DNA of 64,000 nt from an uncultured bacterium (GCA_949288725.1 CASELF010000027.1:25487-89486); one strand, 5' to 3'. Shown: positions 54,164 to 63,345, counted from the first letter of the stretch. Notes: generated from the sequence alone by a model not told the origin. Numbers and translations: made by a program.

Positions 54164-55804
54164 CTAAAGCAATTCATGAATTATTAAAACAACCGTTTCC
54201 CCCGGATTCATATTCAAAATGACCTTACCCCTTTTAACATCAGGCATTGTACTGATTTTTATAGGTAAAACATTTTGATGCTTTGGATTAAATTTCGGAA
54301 CTTTTACAACCGCTTTTACAGAATTTTCAAAATCAAGATTTCCTATTGTAATAACCTTTTTTATATTATTTGAAAACATATAAGCAAAAACTTTTTGGTT
54401 ATTTGTTTTTAACGGAGTAAAACTACCCTCATTCAAAACGGGCAAAATACTTTGCTTAACATTATTTCCAAGCAGAATATCGTTTCTCAAAACAGTATTG
54501 TTACCACCCGGCTGTCTTGACAAATTGAAGATATCAATTTTGCCACGATGAACAAAATAAGTATCATCGTCAGTCTCAGAAGACGGAGCAAGTTTATTAC
54601 CCATTTTGTAAATATAATCATCTCCTGTCTGAAATCCGTCAGGGAAATAAGTATTAATAGGCAAAGTTGCACTGAGCCAAATCATCATATCACTAAGTGC
54701 AGGACCTTTTAACAATATCGGACTAACCTCATCATGAGTTGTAAAACTGCCGATTACACTTTTAGGTTCACTATACTTTTTATTATCAGATAGAGTGAAA
54801 GAAAACTGCTTATACAATTCTTTTGAAGTTTTCCAATCCTTCAAATTAAAGAAAGACCCGTAATAACCGTCAAATCCTGCTTCTAAAAGTTTATTATACG
54901 GAGTAAAAACAGCCTGAGGAGAAATTGCCTCACTCCAAGAATCAGAACTTTCAGCCAACCACAAAAATTCAGGATCTTTACTTCTTGAATATTCAATTAA
55001 TTCTTTCCAAAACAAAGGAGTTTTACAGTGAGCAACATCAGCCCTAATTCCGTCGACTCCCAAATTCATAACATATTTTACAAAATCTTTGTATAAACTG
55101 TAAACATTAACATCAACCTTGTCCTGAGTACCTGTTGCAAGAAGTCTTACATCAGTCCAGTCAGCAGGCATAACAGGCTCTCCGGAAGCCTGTTGAACAA
55201 ATAAATCAGGTCTTTGTAAATACAAATCGTAAGAAGCACAAGCAGGAACATCTACAATAACTCTAATTTTTCTTTTATGCGCTTCTTGTATAAATTTTTT
55301 CACCTGTTCTTCTGGTGTTAACTTTGAATTTTTATCCACTAAATCAGGATTTATAGATTGAAAATCAGAAGCAGCATATAAACTTCCTGCAGTACCAAGA
55401 GCCTTCAACTTTCCAACAGGTGTGATAGGCAACACATGAATAGTATTCACACCTAAACGTTTCATCTCATCAAGCCTATCAATTGCGTTAAGAAAAGTTC
55501 CTCGAACTTCTCCAATATCTTCACGAATAAAACCATCACCATCTATATCTTTAGAATTGAAATTTCTGATGTTGATTTCCATAATAACAGTACCATTATT
55601 TAAAAATCGTGAACGCAAATCATTATCAGAAACCTTGACTATCTCATCAGAAGAATTGTTATCTTTTGCAACATTTGCCTCAACATCGGCAGTTTCAGCA
55701 GGAGTTTTGACAGATGTGCTAACCTCATCAGCACGAACACTTACTCCTGTAATAACCAATAAGATAAATATAGTAAATAAAACTTTTACATATTTTTTAA
55801 GCAT
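54164..55804 (-). CDS. Exported GH13-like (alpha-amylase superfamily) protein
   Basis: 546 residues with a signal peptide (FTIFILLVITGVSVRADE), so periplasmic or secreted. It is a clear paralogue of the cytosolic protein at 12236. Shared stretches include RGTFLNAIDRLDEMKRLGVN, HVLPITPVGK and LGTAGSLY. The putative catalytic residues are Asp256 (GVDGIRADVAHCK), Glu285 (LWLAESS) and His357-Asp358 (SFTTHDEVS). Region I (VIVDVPACAS) lacks the usual Asn-His. DIDGDGFI (residues about 86-93) resembles a calcium EF-hand loop. Likely acts on alpha-glucans outside the cytoplasm. It converges with the pdxA-like gene, four bases apart. Confidence 0.9.
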   Translation of the reverse strand: MLKKYVKVLFTIFILLVITGVSVRADEVSTSVKTPAETADVEANVAKDNNSSDEIVKVSDNDLRSRFLNNGTVIMEINIRNFNSKDIDGDGFIREDIGEVRGTFLNAIDRLDEMKRLGVNTIHVLPITPVGKLKALGTAGSLYAASDFQSINPDLVDKNSKLTPEEQVKKFIQEAHKRKIRVIVDVPACASYDLYLQRPDLFVQQASGEPVMPADWTDVRLLATGTQDKVDVNVYSLYKDFVKYVMNLGVDGIRADVAHCKTPLFWKELIEYSRSKDPEFLWLAESSDSWSEAISPQAVFTPYNKLLEAGFDGYYGSFFNLKDWKTSKELYKQFSFTLSDNKKYSEPKSVIGSFTTHDEVSPILLKGPALSDMMIWLSATLPINTYFPDGFQTGDDYIYKMGNKLAPSSETDDDTYFVHRGKIDIFNLSRQPGGNNTVLRNDILLGNNVKQSILPVLNEGSFTPLKTNNQKVFAYMFSNNIKKVITIGNLDFENSVKAVVKVPKFNPKHQNVLPIKISTMPDVKRGKVILNMNPGETVVLIIHELL

Positions 55805-55822
55805 AACCTACCTCAATCAAAA

Positions 55823-56515
55823 CTATGGAAGCAAAATTTCTTGATCAATATTAATACGATCAAGAGACGGCATATTATTAACCTTCATAATTTGCTCAGC
55901 CTTGTCAGGAGAATAAGTTCCGTAATGCTGTTTGATTATACTTTCTATAGTATCACCGCTTTTAACTTTATATTTGGTCATAGATGAAGTATCAACATTA
56001 TTAGAAGCCGTTGCCTCAGTCTCAGAAGTTTCAGCAACCGGGGTTTCAGTATTTTCTTTAACAGCATTATCTACAGAATTTACATCACTGTCAGCAGGAA
56101 TATTTTGTTGAATATTTGCCTGTTGCTCAAGAGTAGGTTCTTCAACCTTTTCTTTTGATTTGAAAATATTTTCTATACCCAAAACAGGAGATTTACCGGA
56201 ATTTGTACTATCCTTTATAACCATTGAATGAATTACAAAAACCGCAGAGGTTAGAACGATACCAATAAGAATCCCAACAAATAGGTGAACAATAGGAGAA
56301 TTTGTATTAAATTGATTAGTTTTGAAATTTTGCCACAACAAATCAATTTCTTGTGACATTCCGTTATTGTTACTACTATTTACACTTTCTTCAATTTCAT
56401 CAGGTCTTACATATTCCCCTGGTAAACCACTTTCATCCTGTTCTTTAGATAAATTTTCTATAACTTCCATTGTTTCTTTTGACAATGTGGATCTTCTTAT
56501 TGTTGAACTTTTCAT
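55823..56515 (-). CDS. Membrane-anchored LysM-domain protein
   Basis: 230 residues. A cytoplasmic N-terminus of about 80 residues is followed by one membrane helix (VHLFVGILIGIVLTSAVFVI). Then comes a Glu/Thr/Ser-rich linker and a C-terminal LysM (YKVKSGDTIESIIKQHYGTY, residues about 181-228). LysM binds peptidoglycan, so the protein may tether the inner membrane to the wall. It lies 18 bases upstream of the exported GH13-like gene and is probably co-transcribed with it. Confidence 0.88.
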   Translation of the reverse strand: MKSSTIRRSTLSKETMEVIENLSKEQDESGLPGEYVRPDEIEESVNSSNNNGMSQEIDLLWQNFKTNQFNTNSPIVHLFVGILIGIVLTSAVFVIHSMVIKDSTNSGKSPVLGIENIFKSKEKVEEPTLEQQANIQQNIPADSDVNSVDNAVKENTETPVAETSETEATASNNVDTSSMTKYKVKSGDTIESIIKQHYGTYSPDKAEQIMKVNNMPSLDRINIDQEILLP

Positions 56516-56597
56516 TTAACACCTCTTAAACTTTTACTGTAGCATAATGATACCACGAATAAAACCCACATTCAAGAATATTTATACTTCTTTAAAA

Positions 56598-56629
56598 AAG
56601 GCCGGTAATCGAAAACGATTACCGGCCTT
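56598..56629 (-). terminator. Terminator of the HU gene
   Basis: AAGGCCGGTAATCG and CGATTACCGGCCTT form a perfect 14-base stem with an AAAA loop. On the minus strand it is followed by TTTT-rich sequence. It lies about 20 bases after the HU stop. Confidence 0.9.
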
Positions 56630-56649
56630 GAAAAATTTATAAAATAAAA

Positions 56650-56922
56650 TTATTTTACAATTTCTTTGAATTTTTTACCAGCAGTAAATGCAGGAACTGT
56701 TTTTGCAGCAATTTTTAAAGTTGCACCTGTTTGAGGGTTTCTACCAGTTCTAGCAGCTCTTTTACGTGCTTCAAAAGTACCAAATCCAACTAGAGTAACT
56801 TTTTTACCTTTAGATACTGTTTTTTGGATTGTTTCTAAAGTTGCAGATAAAATATCAGCAGCAGTTTTTTGTGAAACTTTTGATTTTTTTGATACTTCTT
56901 TTACTAATTCTTCTTTGTTCAT
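56650..56922 (-). CDS. hup: DNA-binding protein HU
   Basis: Histone-like dimer that bends DNA. 90 residues. NKEELVKEVSKKSKVSQKTA is the helical base, VGFGTFEARKRAARTGRNPQ is the DNA-gripping arm with the conserved Arg-Asn-Pro, and VPAFTAGKKFKEIV closes it. AAGGAGG precedes two adjacent ATGs, and I take the second. The promoter is a full consensus, consistent with high expression. Confidence 0.97.
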   Translation of the reverse strand: MNKEELVKEVSKKSKVSQKTAADILSATLETIQKTVSKGKKVTLVGFGTFEARKRAARTGRNPQTGATLKIAAKTVPAFTAGKKFKEIVK

Positions 56923-56994
56923 CATGAACCTCCTTCTTCCTTAAACCTACGAATACATAACCAACTCCGCAGAATTTATTGTATCGACTAGATT

Positions 56995-57023
56995 ATTATA
57001 ATCTTTTAATGCAATACTGTCAA
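56995..57023 (-). promoter_or_regulatory. Consensus sigma-70 promoter of HU
   Basis: On the minus strand TTGACA (57023-57018) and TATAAT (57000-56995) are separated by exactly 17 bases, a perfect match at both boxes. Confidence 0.85.
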
Positions 57024-57066
57024 GGGGTTTAGGGAATTAATTTCGGCTAAATCAAAGAATAACAAG

Positions 57067-57084
57067 GATATACCCTAGTATATC
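57067..57084. repeat. Short palindrome upstream of the HU promoter
   Basis: GATATAC-CCTA-GTATATC, a perfect seven-base inverted repeat. It starts 44 bases upstream of the HU -35 and 27 bases beyond the end of the next gene. It could be a regulator site or a weak 3'-end hairpin of that region. Confidence 0.4.
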
Positions 57085-57110
57085 AATTCATAAGTATTGA
57101 AAAATGGGCA

Positions 57111-57977
57111 TTAAGAGTCTTTATTTAACTTAGCGAATTTAATATTAGAATAGAAATATTGCAAAATTTGATAGGCATTATAACCTTGCTTAGCCAAATT
57201 ATTAGCACCGTGTTGAGACATGCCAACACCATGACCTTTTTTGCCTACAGCATCATCAAATGATGGAACGGAATGAAGATAAGGAGCGTACCCACCCCAA
57301 ATAGAATCAGAAGTCATACCGCCTGCAGATGCTGAATAATATGCTGAAATAATTTTCATATCATAGGTTAAAACAAGTCCATGGGTTTCATCTACTGCTC
57401 TATTTGTAATATTTGTTTCAGCAGACGCACCGCCATAGGCCTGATCATCAGTATTATCCTTCAAATCATAACCATATTTTGCTTGTTTTCCAAGATTTGC
57501 CAACGCAAAACTTCTTGCTGCAATTGCTTGGGCTTTTAATGCTTCATATTCCCAAGAGGCTGGCATTTCTGACGGAACAACTCCTTTTATATAATTTTCC
57601 AAATCTATATCATTTATAACGGTAAGTTTCCCACCCATATTTTTGATAAGCAACTTACCATGATACCATTTACCTTTCGCACTAACATAACCGTCAGTAT
57701 CAGTTCTAAGAACAACAGCCCCTGTACCAAGTGTATATGTTTTTCCGCCGGCTTTTACTGCGATTTCATTTTTATAAGGGACAAGAACATATCCTCTCAT
57801 AGCATCAGCGGTACAAACAGTTCTATTTGTGTTAACGTCTATCATTCTGCCGTTAACATTAACACCAACACCTGCTTCAGAAACTTGTGTGAGTAATCCT
57901 ATTTTTATTGCATAACTCGGATTGATTGCTATTATATTTAATATAACTATTGCCAGTATGATTATAATCTTTTTCAT
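57111..57977 (-). CDS. SpoIID/LytB domain protein
   Basis: 288 residues with a signal peptide (IIIILAIVILNIIAINPSYA). The SpoIID/LytB domain (about 110-285) shows IKGVVPSEMPASWEYEALKA followed by QAIAARSFALANLGK, with the catalytic-type Glu and Arg. ISAYYSASAGGMTSDSIWGG and GKKGHGVGMSQHGANNLAKQ follow. SpoIID enzymes cut glycan strands with denuded ends. In a non-sporulating bacterium it acts in cell division or wall turnover. It stands beside a lytic transglycosylase. Confidence 0.92.
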   Translation of the reverse strand: MKKIIIILAIVILNIIAINPSYAIKIGLLTQVSEAGVGVNVNGRMIDVNTNRTVCTADAMRGYVLVPYKNEIAVKAGGKTYTLGTGAVVLRTDTDGYVSAKGKWYHGKLLIKNMGGKLTVINDIDLENYIKGVVPSEMPASWEYEALKAQAIAARSFALANLGKQAKYGYDLKDNTDDQAYGGASAETNITNRAVDETHGLVLTYDMKIISAYYSASAGGMTSDSIWGGYAPYLHSVPSFDDAVGKKGHGVGMSQHGANNLAKQGYNAYQILQYFYSNIKFAKLNKDS

Positions 57978-58032
57978 ATTCTTATTTTACCCGATTCAAC
58001 CTTTCTTTAAATAATTCATTTAGATGAAATTT

Positions 58033-59997
58033 CTACCTTTGATATATTCTTGTATAATTCCAATAACTTCCCAAAATCTTTTCAATATAATATTGAGTTT
58101 CCTCATAAGGAATTTGAATAATAAATTCATCAATATCAGAATACTTCAACTTATTTTTCCAATTTATAACAGACCCGATACCACCATTATAGGCAGCAAC
58201 AGCCATAACCTCATTATTAGATAATTGTTCTTTTAAACTTGAATAATATAAATTTCCGAGTTTTATATTTATGTCAGGATTTAGGAGGTACAAAGTTTCA
58301 AAAGGGAATTTATTTCGGACAGAAATATCTTTAGCCGTACTTGGCATCAACTGCATTAAGCCTATAGCACCAACTGAACTTTGAGATTTTGTATTAAAAG
58401 AACTTTCTTCCCTCAATATAGCAATTATTAATGCTTCATTATTCGCATATTGATTAGCATATTTTCTTACCTGCATAAAATAATTTTGAGGGTAAACAAG
58501 TCGCCATCTTAAATCGGATTTATTAGGTTTGACGTCCATTTCAGCCATTGCATCTCTTGCTATAATCATTGAAGATGCATAATTTCCTTGTTCATACTCA
58601 ACCCAACTTTCAATGAATTTATCATTGGAATATTTTTTAATCATTTCATAATCATTCACAAGCAACAAAGAATATAACGGACTTTTCTTGTCTGGGAATC
58701 TGTAAGGATAAACAACCGGCTTAATTTTTAATGGAGAATTAATAGTTGCTCCCCCGATATTATTAAGTATCCAAAAAGCACGATAAGCATAAAAAGAATC
58801 AGGATACTTTTTTATAATTTCATTCAGCATGTTACTGTTATTATCAATTTTTGCAGCCCAAAACATAACCATAGGGGTTTCTTTAGAATCATTATATTTT
58901 TTCAGATATTCAGCGCATAACTGACGAGTTGTTTGAAAACTTTTAGCCTCTAAAGATAACACAAAACTTTGGAACAAAGCATTTTTGGCGTACTCGCCAT
59001 TAGGATAAGATGAATACAACCCTCTATAACAAGAGAATTTTGATTCTTTTGGGGCAAGTGAGCATTTCAAATTCCATATATAATCTCGCTTGTCACCTTT
59101 TGCAGAATTTAACAGAGCAGATAATTTATTATATTTAGAATTATCAGAATCCCAAATATCGGTATATTCATCTATTACAAGATTATAATCCTCTCTACGA
59201 ATATTTTTATTATCACCCTTTACTTGTTTTAACAACAAAGCATTTGCGGCAGCATAATCTCGTTTTTTATATAACATTAAATCTTTAAGCGTCCAAATAT
59301 CTTCCTCTTTCAATTTAGATATAATATTTTGAGCCTCTTGGTAAGATTTTGCATAAACATAAGCCCTTGCAACCAAATAAGCATCAGATGACGATAAGTT
59401 TTCGTTAAATTTACGCCAAGTTTTTGCAACACTGACAGCAAGCCTGCCATCAGGATATTTTTCAAGATAATTTCTAAATGCTTGTTCAACTTTTTGTTTT
59501 TTTCTTTCTGAAGGTTTCCTGCCGGAGTATCGAATTTTAGTAGCAGTAATTCTTGCTTTAAAATATTCGGAAGCAACAGTGTAATCTTCATCAACATTAG
59601 CCTTTGCTACATAATCGAAATACCTGTATGCCAAACCAGGATTATCATCCATCAAAAACTGTCCTGCATAATATCGAGCCTCTGTAGAGAATTTATGTCG
59701 AGGATAATACATAATCAATTGTTGATAAATTTTTAACTCGGATTTTTTATCACCCAATTTTTTTGCACACATAGCCTGACGATACAAAGCAGCAGGCTTT
59801 AAGGCTGACATTGCGCCTATCTTTGAAAATAAAAAATATGAATTTGAATAATTTTCGTTATCGTAATCTACTAATGCGAGTTTATAGTTTTTAATATTTT
59901 TTGCTTCAGGCTGATATAATTTTGAAAATGTTACCCCTAACCCGAGGCATAACAAGAATATTACTATCCCCGCAACAATATTTCTGGAACTAAACAT
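58033..59997 (-). CDS. Slt-type soluble lytic transglycosylase
   Basis: 654 residues. An N-terminal hydrophobic segment (IVAGIVIFLLCLGLGVTF) exports or anchors it. About 450 residues of helical, tetratricopeptide-like superhelix follow (LYRQAMCAKKLGDKKSELKI, ARYYAGQFLMDDNPGLAYRY). The C-terminal SLT domain has the catalytic Glu in ILREESSFNTKSQSSVGAIG and then LMQLMPSTAKDIS and VMAVAAYNGGIGSV. It cleaves peptidoglycan to 1,6-anhydro products in the periplasm. Confidence 0.93.
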   Translation of the reverse strand: MFSSRNIVAGIVIFLLCLGLGVTFSKLYQPEAKNIKNYKLALVDYDNENYSNSYFLFSKIGAMSALKPAALYRQAMCAKKLGDKKSELKIYQQLIMYYPRHKFSTEARYYAGQFLMDDNPGLAYRYFDYVAKANVDEDYTVASEYFKARITATKIRYSGRKPSERKKQKVEQAFRNYLEKYPDGRLAVSVAKTWRKFNENLSSSDAYLVARAYVYAKSYQEAQNIISKLKEEDIWTLKDLMLYKKRDYAAANALLLKQVKGDNKNIRREDYNLVIDEYTDIWDSDNSKYNKLSALLNSAKGDKRDYIWNLKCSLAPKESKFSCYRGLYSSYPNGEYAKNALFQSFVLSLEAKSFQTTRQLCAEYLKKYNDSKETPMVMFWAAKIDNNSNMLNEIIKKYPDSFYAYRAFWILNNIGGATINSPLKIKPVVYPYRFPDKKSPLYSLLLVNDYEMIKKYSNDKFIESWVEYEQGNYASSMIIARDAMAEMDVKPNKSDLRWRLVYPQNYFMQVRKYANQYANNEALIIAILREESSFNTKSQSSVGAIGLMQLMPSTAKDISVRNKFPFETLYLLNPDINIKLGNLYYSSLKEQLSNNEVMAVAAYNGGIGSVINWKNKLKYSDIDEFIIQIPYEETQYYIEKILGSYWNYTRIYQR

Positions 59998-60109
59998 GAC
60001 TTAATTTTAACAAATTATTTATTGAAATAAAAATTTTTATAAAATATTTACATAATATTTAAAGTAAAATATTTCTATTTTATAATTAGACAAAATAAGG
60101 AGAAAGAAT

Positions 60110-60931
60110 ATGCCTAAATGGGAAGCTGGATTGATAGCATTAGGAATAAACATAGTACTAGTTATAATTTTGTTTAAAATTATAGATATTGCTGATAAAA
60201 AAATAATCCAAAAACTACAAGATAAAGATACGGATTCTCCATTACTAAGATTTTTACCAATCATAACAAAAATAATAAAAGCAGTAATATTATTTATCGC
60301 AGGAACAGGCTTGCTGCAAAGTCAAGGGTATTCGATATCATCAATCCTTGCAGGTTTCGGAATCGGAGGTTTGGCAGTTGGTATGGCTGCAAAAGATGCT
60401 CTGGCGAATATATTTGGAACACTTGGAATTCTATCTGACAGAATTTATAAAATTGGTGACTATGTAAAAATTAATGGACTTGAAGGTTATGTTGAAGATA
60501 TAAATATGCGCTCAACAAAAATCAGAGATCTTGACCATTATCTAACCAGTGTTCCGAATAATGTTGTTGCAAATGCTATTGTCGTAAATGTTTCCAATGC
60601 AAAAAAGAGATTTTTAAATTTGACATTTGGAGTGACCTATTCTACAGACAATGAACACATCAGACTAGCACAAGAAATTCTGAAGAATACAGCAATTAAC
60701 CATAAAGAAATCTATAATGAATTTACCGTAAGCATACATGATCTTGGCGAAAGTTCAATAAATATCAGATTTAGAGGTTACGTAAAATCAGGTTCTTATG
60801 AAAAATTTTTAAAAGTACGCGGTGAATTTCTGGCTGAAATTATCGCAGAATTTAGAAAAGCAGGAATAGAATTTGCATTCCCATCTCGCTCAGTTTATAT
60901 AGAAAGTGATAATAATAAAATTGAAAATTAA
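60110..60931 (+). CDS. mscS: Small-conductance mechanosensitive channel (MscS family)
   Basis: 273 residues. Three N-terminal membrane helices lead to the pore helix ILAGFGIGGLAVGMAAKDAL, then ANIFGTLGILSDRIYKIGDY and the beta domain VEDINMRSTKIRDLDHYLTS. It releases osmolytes on hypo-osmotic shock. A TATAAT-like box lies about 30 bases before the ATG, and the ribosome site is AAGGAGAAAG. It overlaps rlmH. Confidence 0.93.
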   Translation: MPKWEAGLIALGINIVLVIILFKIIDIADKKIIQKLQDKDTDSPLLRFLPIITKIIKAVILFIAGTGLLQSQGYSISSILAGFGIGGLAVGMAAKDALANIFGTLGILSDRIYKIGDYVKINGLEGYVEDINMRSTKIRDLDHYLTSVPNNVVANAIVVNVSNAKKRFLNLTFGVTYSTDNEHIRLAQEILKNTAINHKEIYNEFTVSIHDLGESSINIRFRGYVKSGSYEKFLKVRGEFLAEIIAEFRKAGIEFAFPSRSVYIESDNNKIEN

Positions 60932-61391
60932 AATTATTGCATTAGGTAAAATTAAAGAGAATTTTTTAAAAGAAGGTATTGAGGAATTTTTAAAACGCTT
61001 AACGCCTTATGCTGACGTTTCCGTAGTTGAATTAACACCAATAGAAATAAAAGACGAAAATCTTACAAATAAAATTTTGTTAGAAGAAGGCGAAAAAATA
61101 CTTTCACAAATAAAACCCACTGATTTTGTTATTACAATGGAAATTCAAGGCAAACAATTATCAAGTGAAGAATTTTCAAAAAAGATTATGGATATAACAA
61201 ATGAAGGAATAAGTGAAATTGTATTTGTAATAGGCTCATCTTGCGGAATAGGGACAAACGTTTCCCAACGTGCGAATTTTAAAATGAGTATGTCAAAAAT
61301 GACATTTCTGCATCAATTTGCAAGACTAATACTTATAGAACAAATATATAGAGCCTTCAAAATTGCCAAAAATGAACCTTATCATAAATAA
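60921..61391 (+). CDS. rlmH: 23S rRNA pseudouridine-1915 N3-methyltransferase
   Basis: SPOUT methyltransferase acting on helix 69 of 70S ribosomes. I start at TTG 60921 (KIKIIALGKIKENFLKEGIE), which gives 156 residues, the family length. A GTG at 60906 would add five residues. The SAM site is IVFVIGSSCGIGTNV and the C-terminus LIEQIYRAFKIAKNEPYHK is diagnostic. Confidence 0.94.
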   Translation: MKIKIIALGKIKENFLKEGIEEFLKRLTPYADVSVVELTPIEIKDENLTNKILLEEGEKILSQIKPTDFVITMEIQGKQLSSEEFSKKIMDITNEGISEIVFVIGSSCGIGTNVSQRANFKMSMSKMTFLHQFARLILIEQIYRAFKIAKNEPYHK

Positions 61392-61396
61392 AAAAA

Positions 61397-61425
61397 GCCC
61401 CCCGAAAATAAACCTTTCAGGGGCA
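61397..61425. terminator. Terminator between convergent genes
   Basis: A GCCCC arm pairs with GGGGC, extended by GAAA/TTTC with one mismatch. A-rich flanks on both sides allow use in both directions. Confidence 0.65.
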
Positions 61426-61459
61426 AAATAAATTGTCCGTAAATAAAACCTTTCCATCA

Positions 61460-62110
61460 TCAAAAACTATAATAAGCAGGCGAATTTTGAGAAACTTCTA
61501 TTGGAGTAACATAAACATCAGAAACCGTATAAACCGTTTTGGTAGTATTAGGCGGTAATGTCGCCTCTCCGCCTTTCATCAGTAAAAACAGCGGACACAC
61601 TAAAACACTTAAAACTATAGACAATGCCATGCAATCATCACCTTCGACATAAATAGATGAAGATAGCGGAATATATGTTCCATCAGCAGCATTCACATGA
61701 AAGTCACTTATTGTTAAATTTCCGCCTTTTCCAATCCTCTGAGTTTTAGTAAAATTAATTGTTGCAACAACAGGACTGTCTGCCTTAATTAATATATCTC
61801 CTTCTTTCGTTTTTAATTCATTTGCAGTAACAAAATTTATACTATCACCGGAACTTATTTTATCAGCAGATATCCTATATTTATTCTTAATAATAATCGG
61901 AGTATGAGCAGGAATTTTAATTTTTTCCGGTGCAGTTTCAGTTTCCGTATAATGCGGGTATTCAAACTTTGCATTAATTTCTTTTGTATCTTCAATAAAA
62001 GATTTCAGATTATCTTTGGAAACCGAATCAGCCTTGACGGAATTCACATGGAATACCGTTAAGGATAACAAAGAAAAAACTAATAGTAATGAGGTTAAAA
62101 ATTTAAACAT
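61460..62110 (-). CDS. Unrecognised exported protein
   Basis: 216 residues with a signal peptide (FLTSLLLVFSLLSLTVFHVN). The body is beta-rich and includes KIPAHTPIIIKNKYRISADK and DILIKADSPVVATINFTKTQ, repeated 'cost of setting a value' type strands. A hydrophobic stretch follows (MALSIVLSVLVCPLFLLMKG), then GGEATLPPNTTKTVYTVSDV. The pattern 'KGGEAxLPxNT' recurs in exported unknowns, but I cannot name a family with certainty. It overlaps the DUF2085 gene by eight bases. Confidence 0.8.
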   Translation of the reverse strand: MFKFLTSLLLVFSLLSLTVFHVNSVKADSVSKDNLKSFIEDTKEINAKFEYPHYTETETAPEKIKIPAHTPIIIKNKYRISADKISSGDSINFVTANELKTKEGDILIKADSPVVATINFTKTQRIGKGGNLTISDFHVNAADGTYIPLSSSIYVEGDDCMALSIVLSVLVCPLFLLMKGGEATLPPNTTKTVYTVSDVYVTPIEVSQNSPAYYSF

Positions 62111-62549
62111 TTGACAATCTCCTTCTAACTTTTAAATATATATAATCCATACTTGATATAATTAGAAAACTCATAATTACCCCATTACAAAATCTTAAAA
62201 GTTTGCCTGTATTTACCTGAAACAAATAATTCAAACATAAATCCAGAAGATTAATAAGAAGTAATACAATATAAATAATTAGATTTATTTTCACTTTATC
62301 CGACGCAAATAATATTGAAAAGATTGAACTTCCGACATAAACACCAAAACATCTGCAACAAAGAGGCATAGGATATCCAAATATCCAAAAAGATAAATGC
62401 GGTTGCTGATGACAAGAACCTGAAAATAAAAAGAAAAAATCAGCCGAAAGTTTATAAAATCCAAATTTGGCTAATATTGGACTCGCCAAACTCAACGTAA
62501 CAAAAAACAAACTATACAAACATAACAATATAAATAAAAACTTCTTCAT
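62103..62549 (-). CDS. DUF2085 family membrane protein
   Basis: 148 residues with about four membrane helices. The DUF2085 signature is CHQQPHLSFWIFGYPMPLCC followed by RCFGVYVG, a His/Cys-rich loop that could bind metal. Function of the family is unknown. It is divergent from the HTH gene at 62657 and has the double palindrome in front of it. Confidence 0.85.
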   Translation of the reverse strand: MKKFLFILLCLYSLFFVTLSLASPILAKFGFYKLSADFFFLFSGSCHQQPHLSFWIFGYPMPLCCRCFGVYVGSSIFSILFASDKVKINLIIYIVLLLINLLDLCLNYLFQVNTGKLLRFCNGVIMSFLIISSMDYIYLKVRRRLSNV

Positions 62550-62571
62550 ACCAACATTATCTTAATATTAA

Positions 62572-62606
62572 ATGAATATAATTCATTATATATGAATTAT
62601 ATTCAT
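62572..62606. promoter_or_regulatory. Paired palindromic sites, probable operator
   Basis: ATGAATATAATTCAT (62572-62586) and ATGAATTATATTCAT (62592-62606) are exact inverted copies separated by five bases. Each is also an ATGAAT-N3-ATTCAT palindrome. Their centres are 20 bases apart, about two DNA turns. They lie in the 107-base gap between the DUF2085 gene and the small HTH gene. Confidence 0.65.
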
Positions 62607-62656
62607 GATAGTAGCATAATTTTCACTTTTGTCAATAGAAATGTATAATGTATGAT

Positions 62657-62881
62657 ATGAATGTTCGTGAAGAAGTAAAAATAATGCTTGGTACAAAATG
62701 CATGACATTAACTGAACTTGCAAAAAGAATGACCGAGTTGAGTGGGAAAAAGTATTCCCAAAGTTTGATTTCTCACAAACTTGCTAATGAATCATTAAAA
62801 TATACCGAAATGAAATTAATATGCAAAATTTTGGGTTATAAAATTTATATAGATATAGATAAAATCAGATTAGGAAGTTAA
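62657..62881 (+). CDS. Small XRE-like helix-turn-helix regulator
   Basis: 74 residues from ATG 62657. MTLTELAKRMTELSGKKYSQ followed by SLISHKLANESLKYTEMKLI is a Cro/C1-type HTH; the C-terminus ICKILGYKIYIDID is the usual fifth helix. The frame has a further ATG at 62648, but it overlaps a TATAAT (62644-62649), so I prefer the second. The mRNA would be nearly leaderless. The operator-like palindromes directly upstream suggest self-regulation and control of the divergent genes. Confidence 0.82.
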   Translation: MNVREEVKIMLGTKCMTLTELAKRMTELSGKKYSQSLISHKLANESLKYTEMKLICKILGYKIYIDIDKIRLGS

Positions 62882-62927
62882 GCATCTTATACTCTTTTGA
62901 TATAAAGATACACTAATATGCGGCAAG

Positions 62928-62956
62928 TTGATAATTATTCAATAATTTTGTATAAT
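62928..62956 (+). promoter_or_regulatory. Promoter of the gene at 62979
   Basis: TTGATA (62928-62933) and TATAAT (62951-62956) with 17-base spacing. The ribosome site GAGGAAA and ATG 62979 follow. Confidence 0.65.
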
Positions 62957-62978
62957 AAAAATGCTTGAGGAAAAAGTT

Positions 62979-63296
62979 ATGAATTATCAGGATTTAAGAG
63001 AAAACAAAATGTTTTTAACCGGAGGTATTGTATATCTCATCAGTTACGCAATATTTACGGCGGTAAAATACTTTACACTTGGACTTAAAGATGTTTCTGG
63101 CTGGTACTTAATTATTGTATTTTCAATTCTGTTATTTGCAGGTTTTGTATATTCTGTATATTGTGTCTATGCGGCGGTCAAAGCAGTACAAGACGGGGAT
63201 ATTGAACAAAAACATAATCTTCCGTTTTGGGTTTCTGTTTGGGGGGATTTAGGATATGCATGTATGCTCTACACTGTAATTGATTTATTCATCTAA
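62979..63296 (+). CDS. Unrecognised small membrane protein
   Basis: 105 residues from ATG 62979, which has GAGG at a good distance; a start at 62961 would lie on the predicted transcription start. Three hydrophobic segments are visible (FLTGGIVYLISYAIFTAV, WYLIIVFSILLFAGFVYSVY and the C-terminal DLGYACMLYTVIDLFI). No family recognised. Confidence 0.75.
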   Translation: MNYQDLRENKMFLTGGIVYLISYAIFTAVKYFTLGLKDVSGWYLIIVFSILLFAGFVYSVYCVYAAVKAVQDGDIEQKHNLPFWVSVWGDLGYACMLYTVIDLFI

Positions 63297-63316
63297 TCGG
63301 TGAATCTGCACAGTGC

Positions 63317-63345
63317 TTGTTTATTAAATTCAAAAATGATATAAT
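63317..63345 (+). promoter_or_regulatory. Promoter with extended -10 before the last gene
   Basis: TTGTTT (63317-63322), 17 bases, then TATAAT (63340-63345) preceded by TGA, an extended -10. The ATG at 63386 follows a leader of about 33 bases. Confidence 0.6.
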
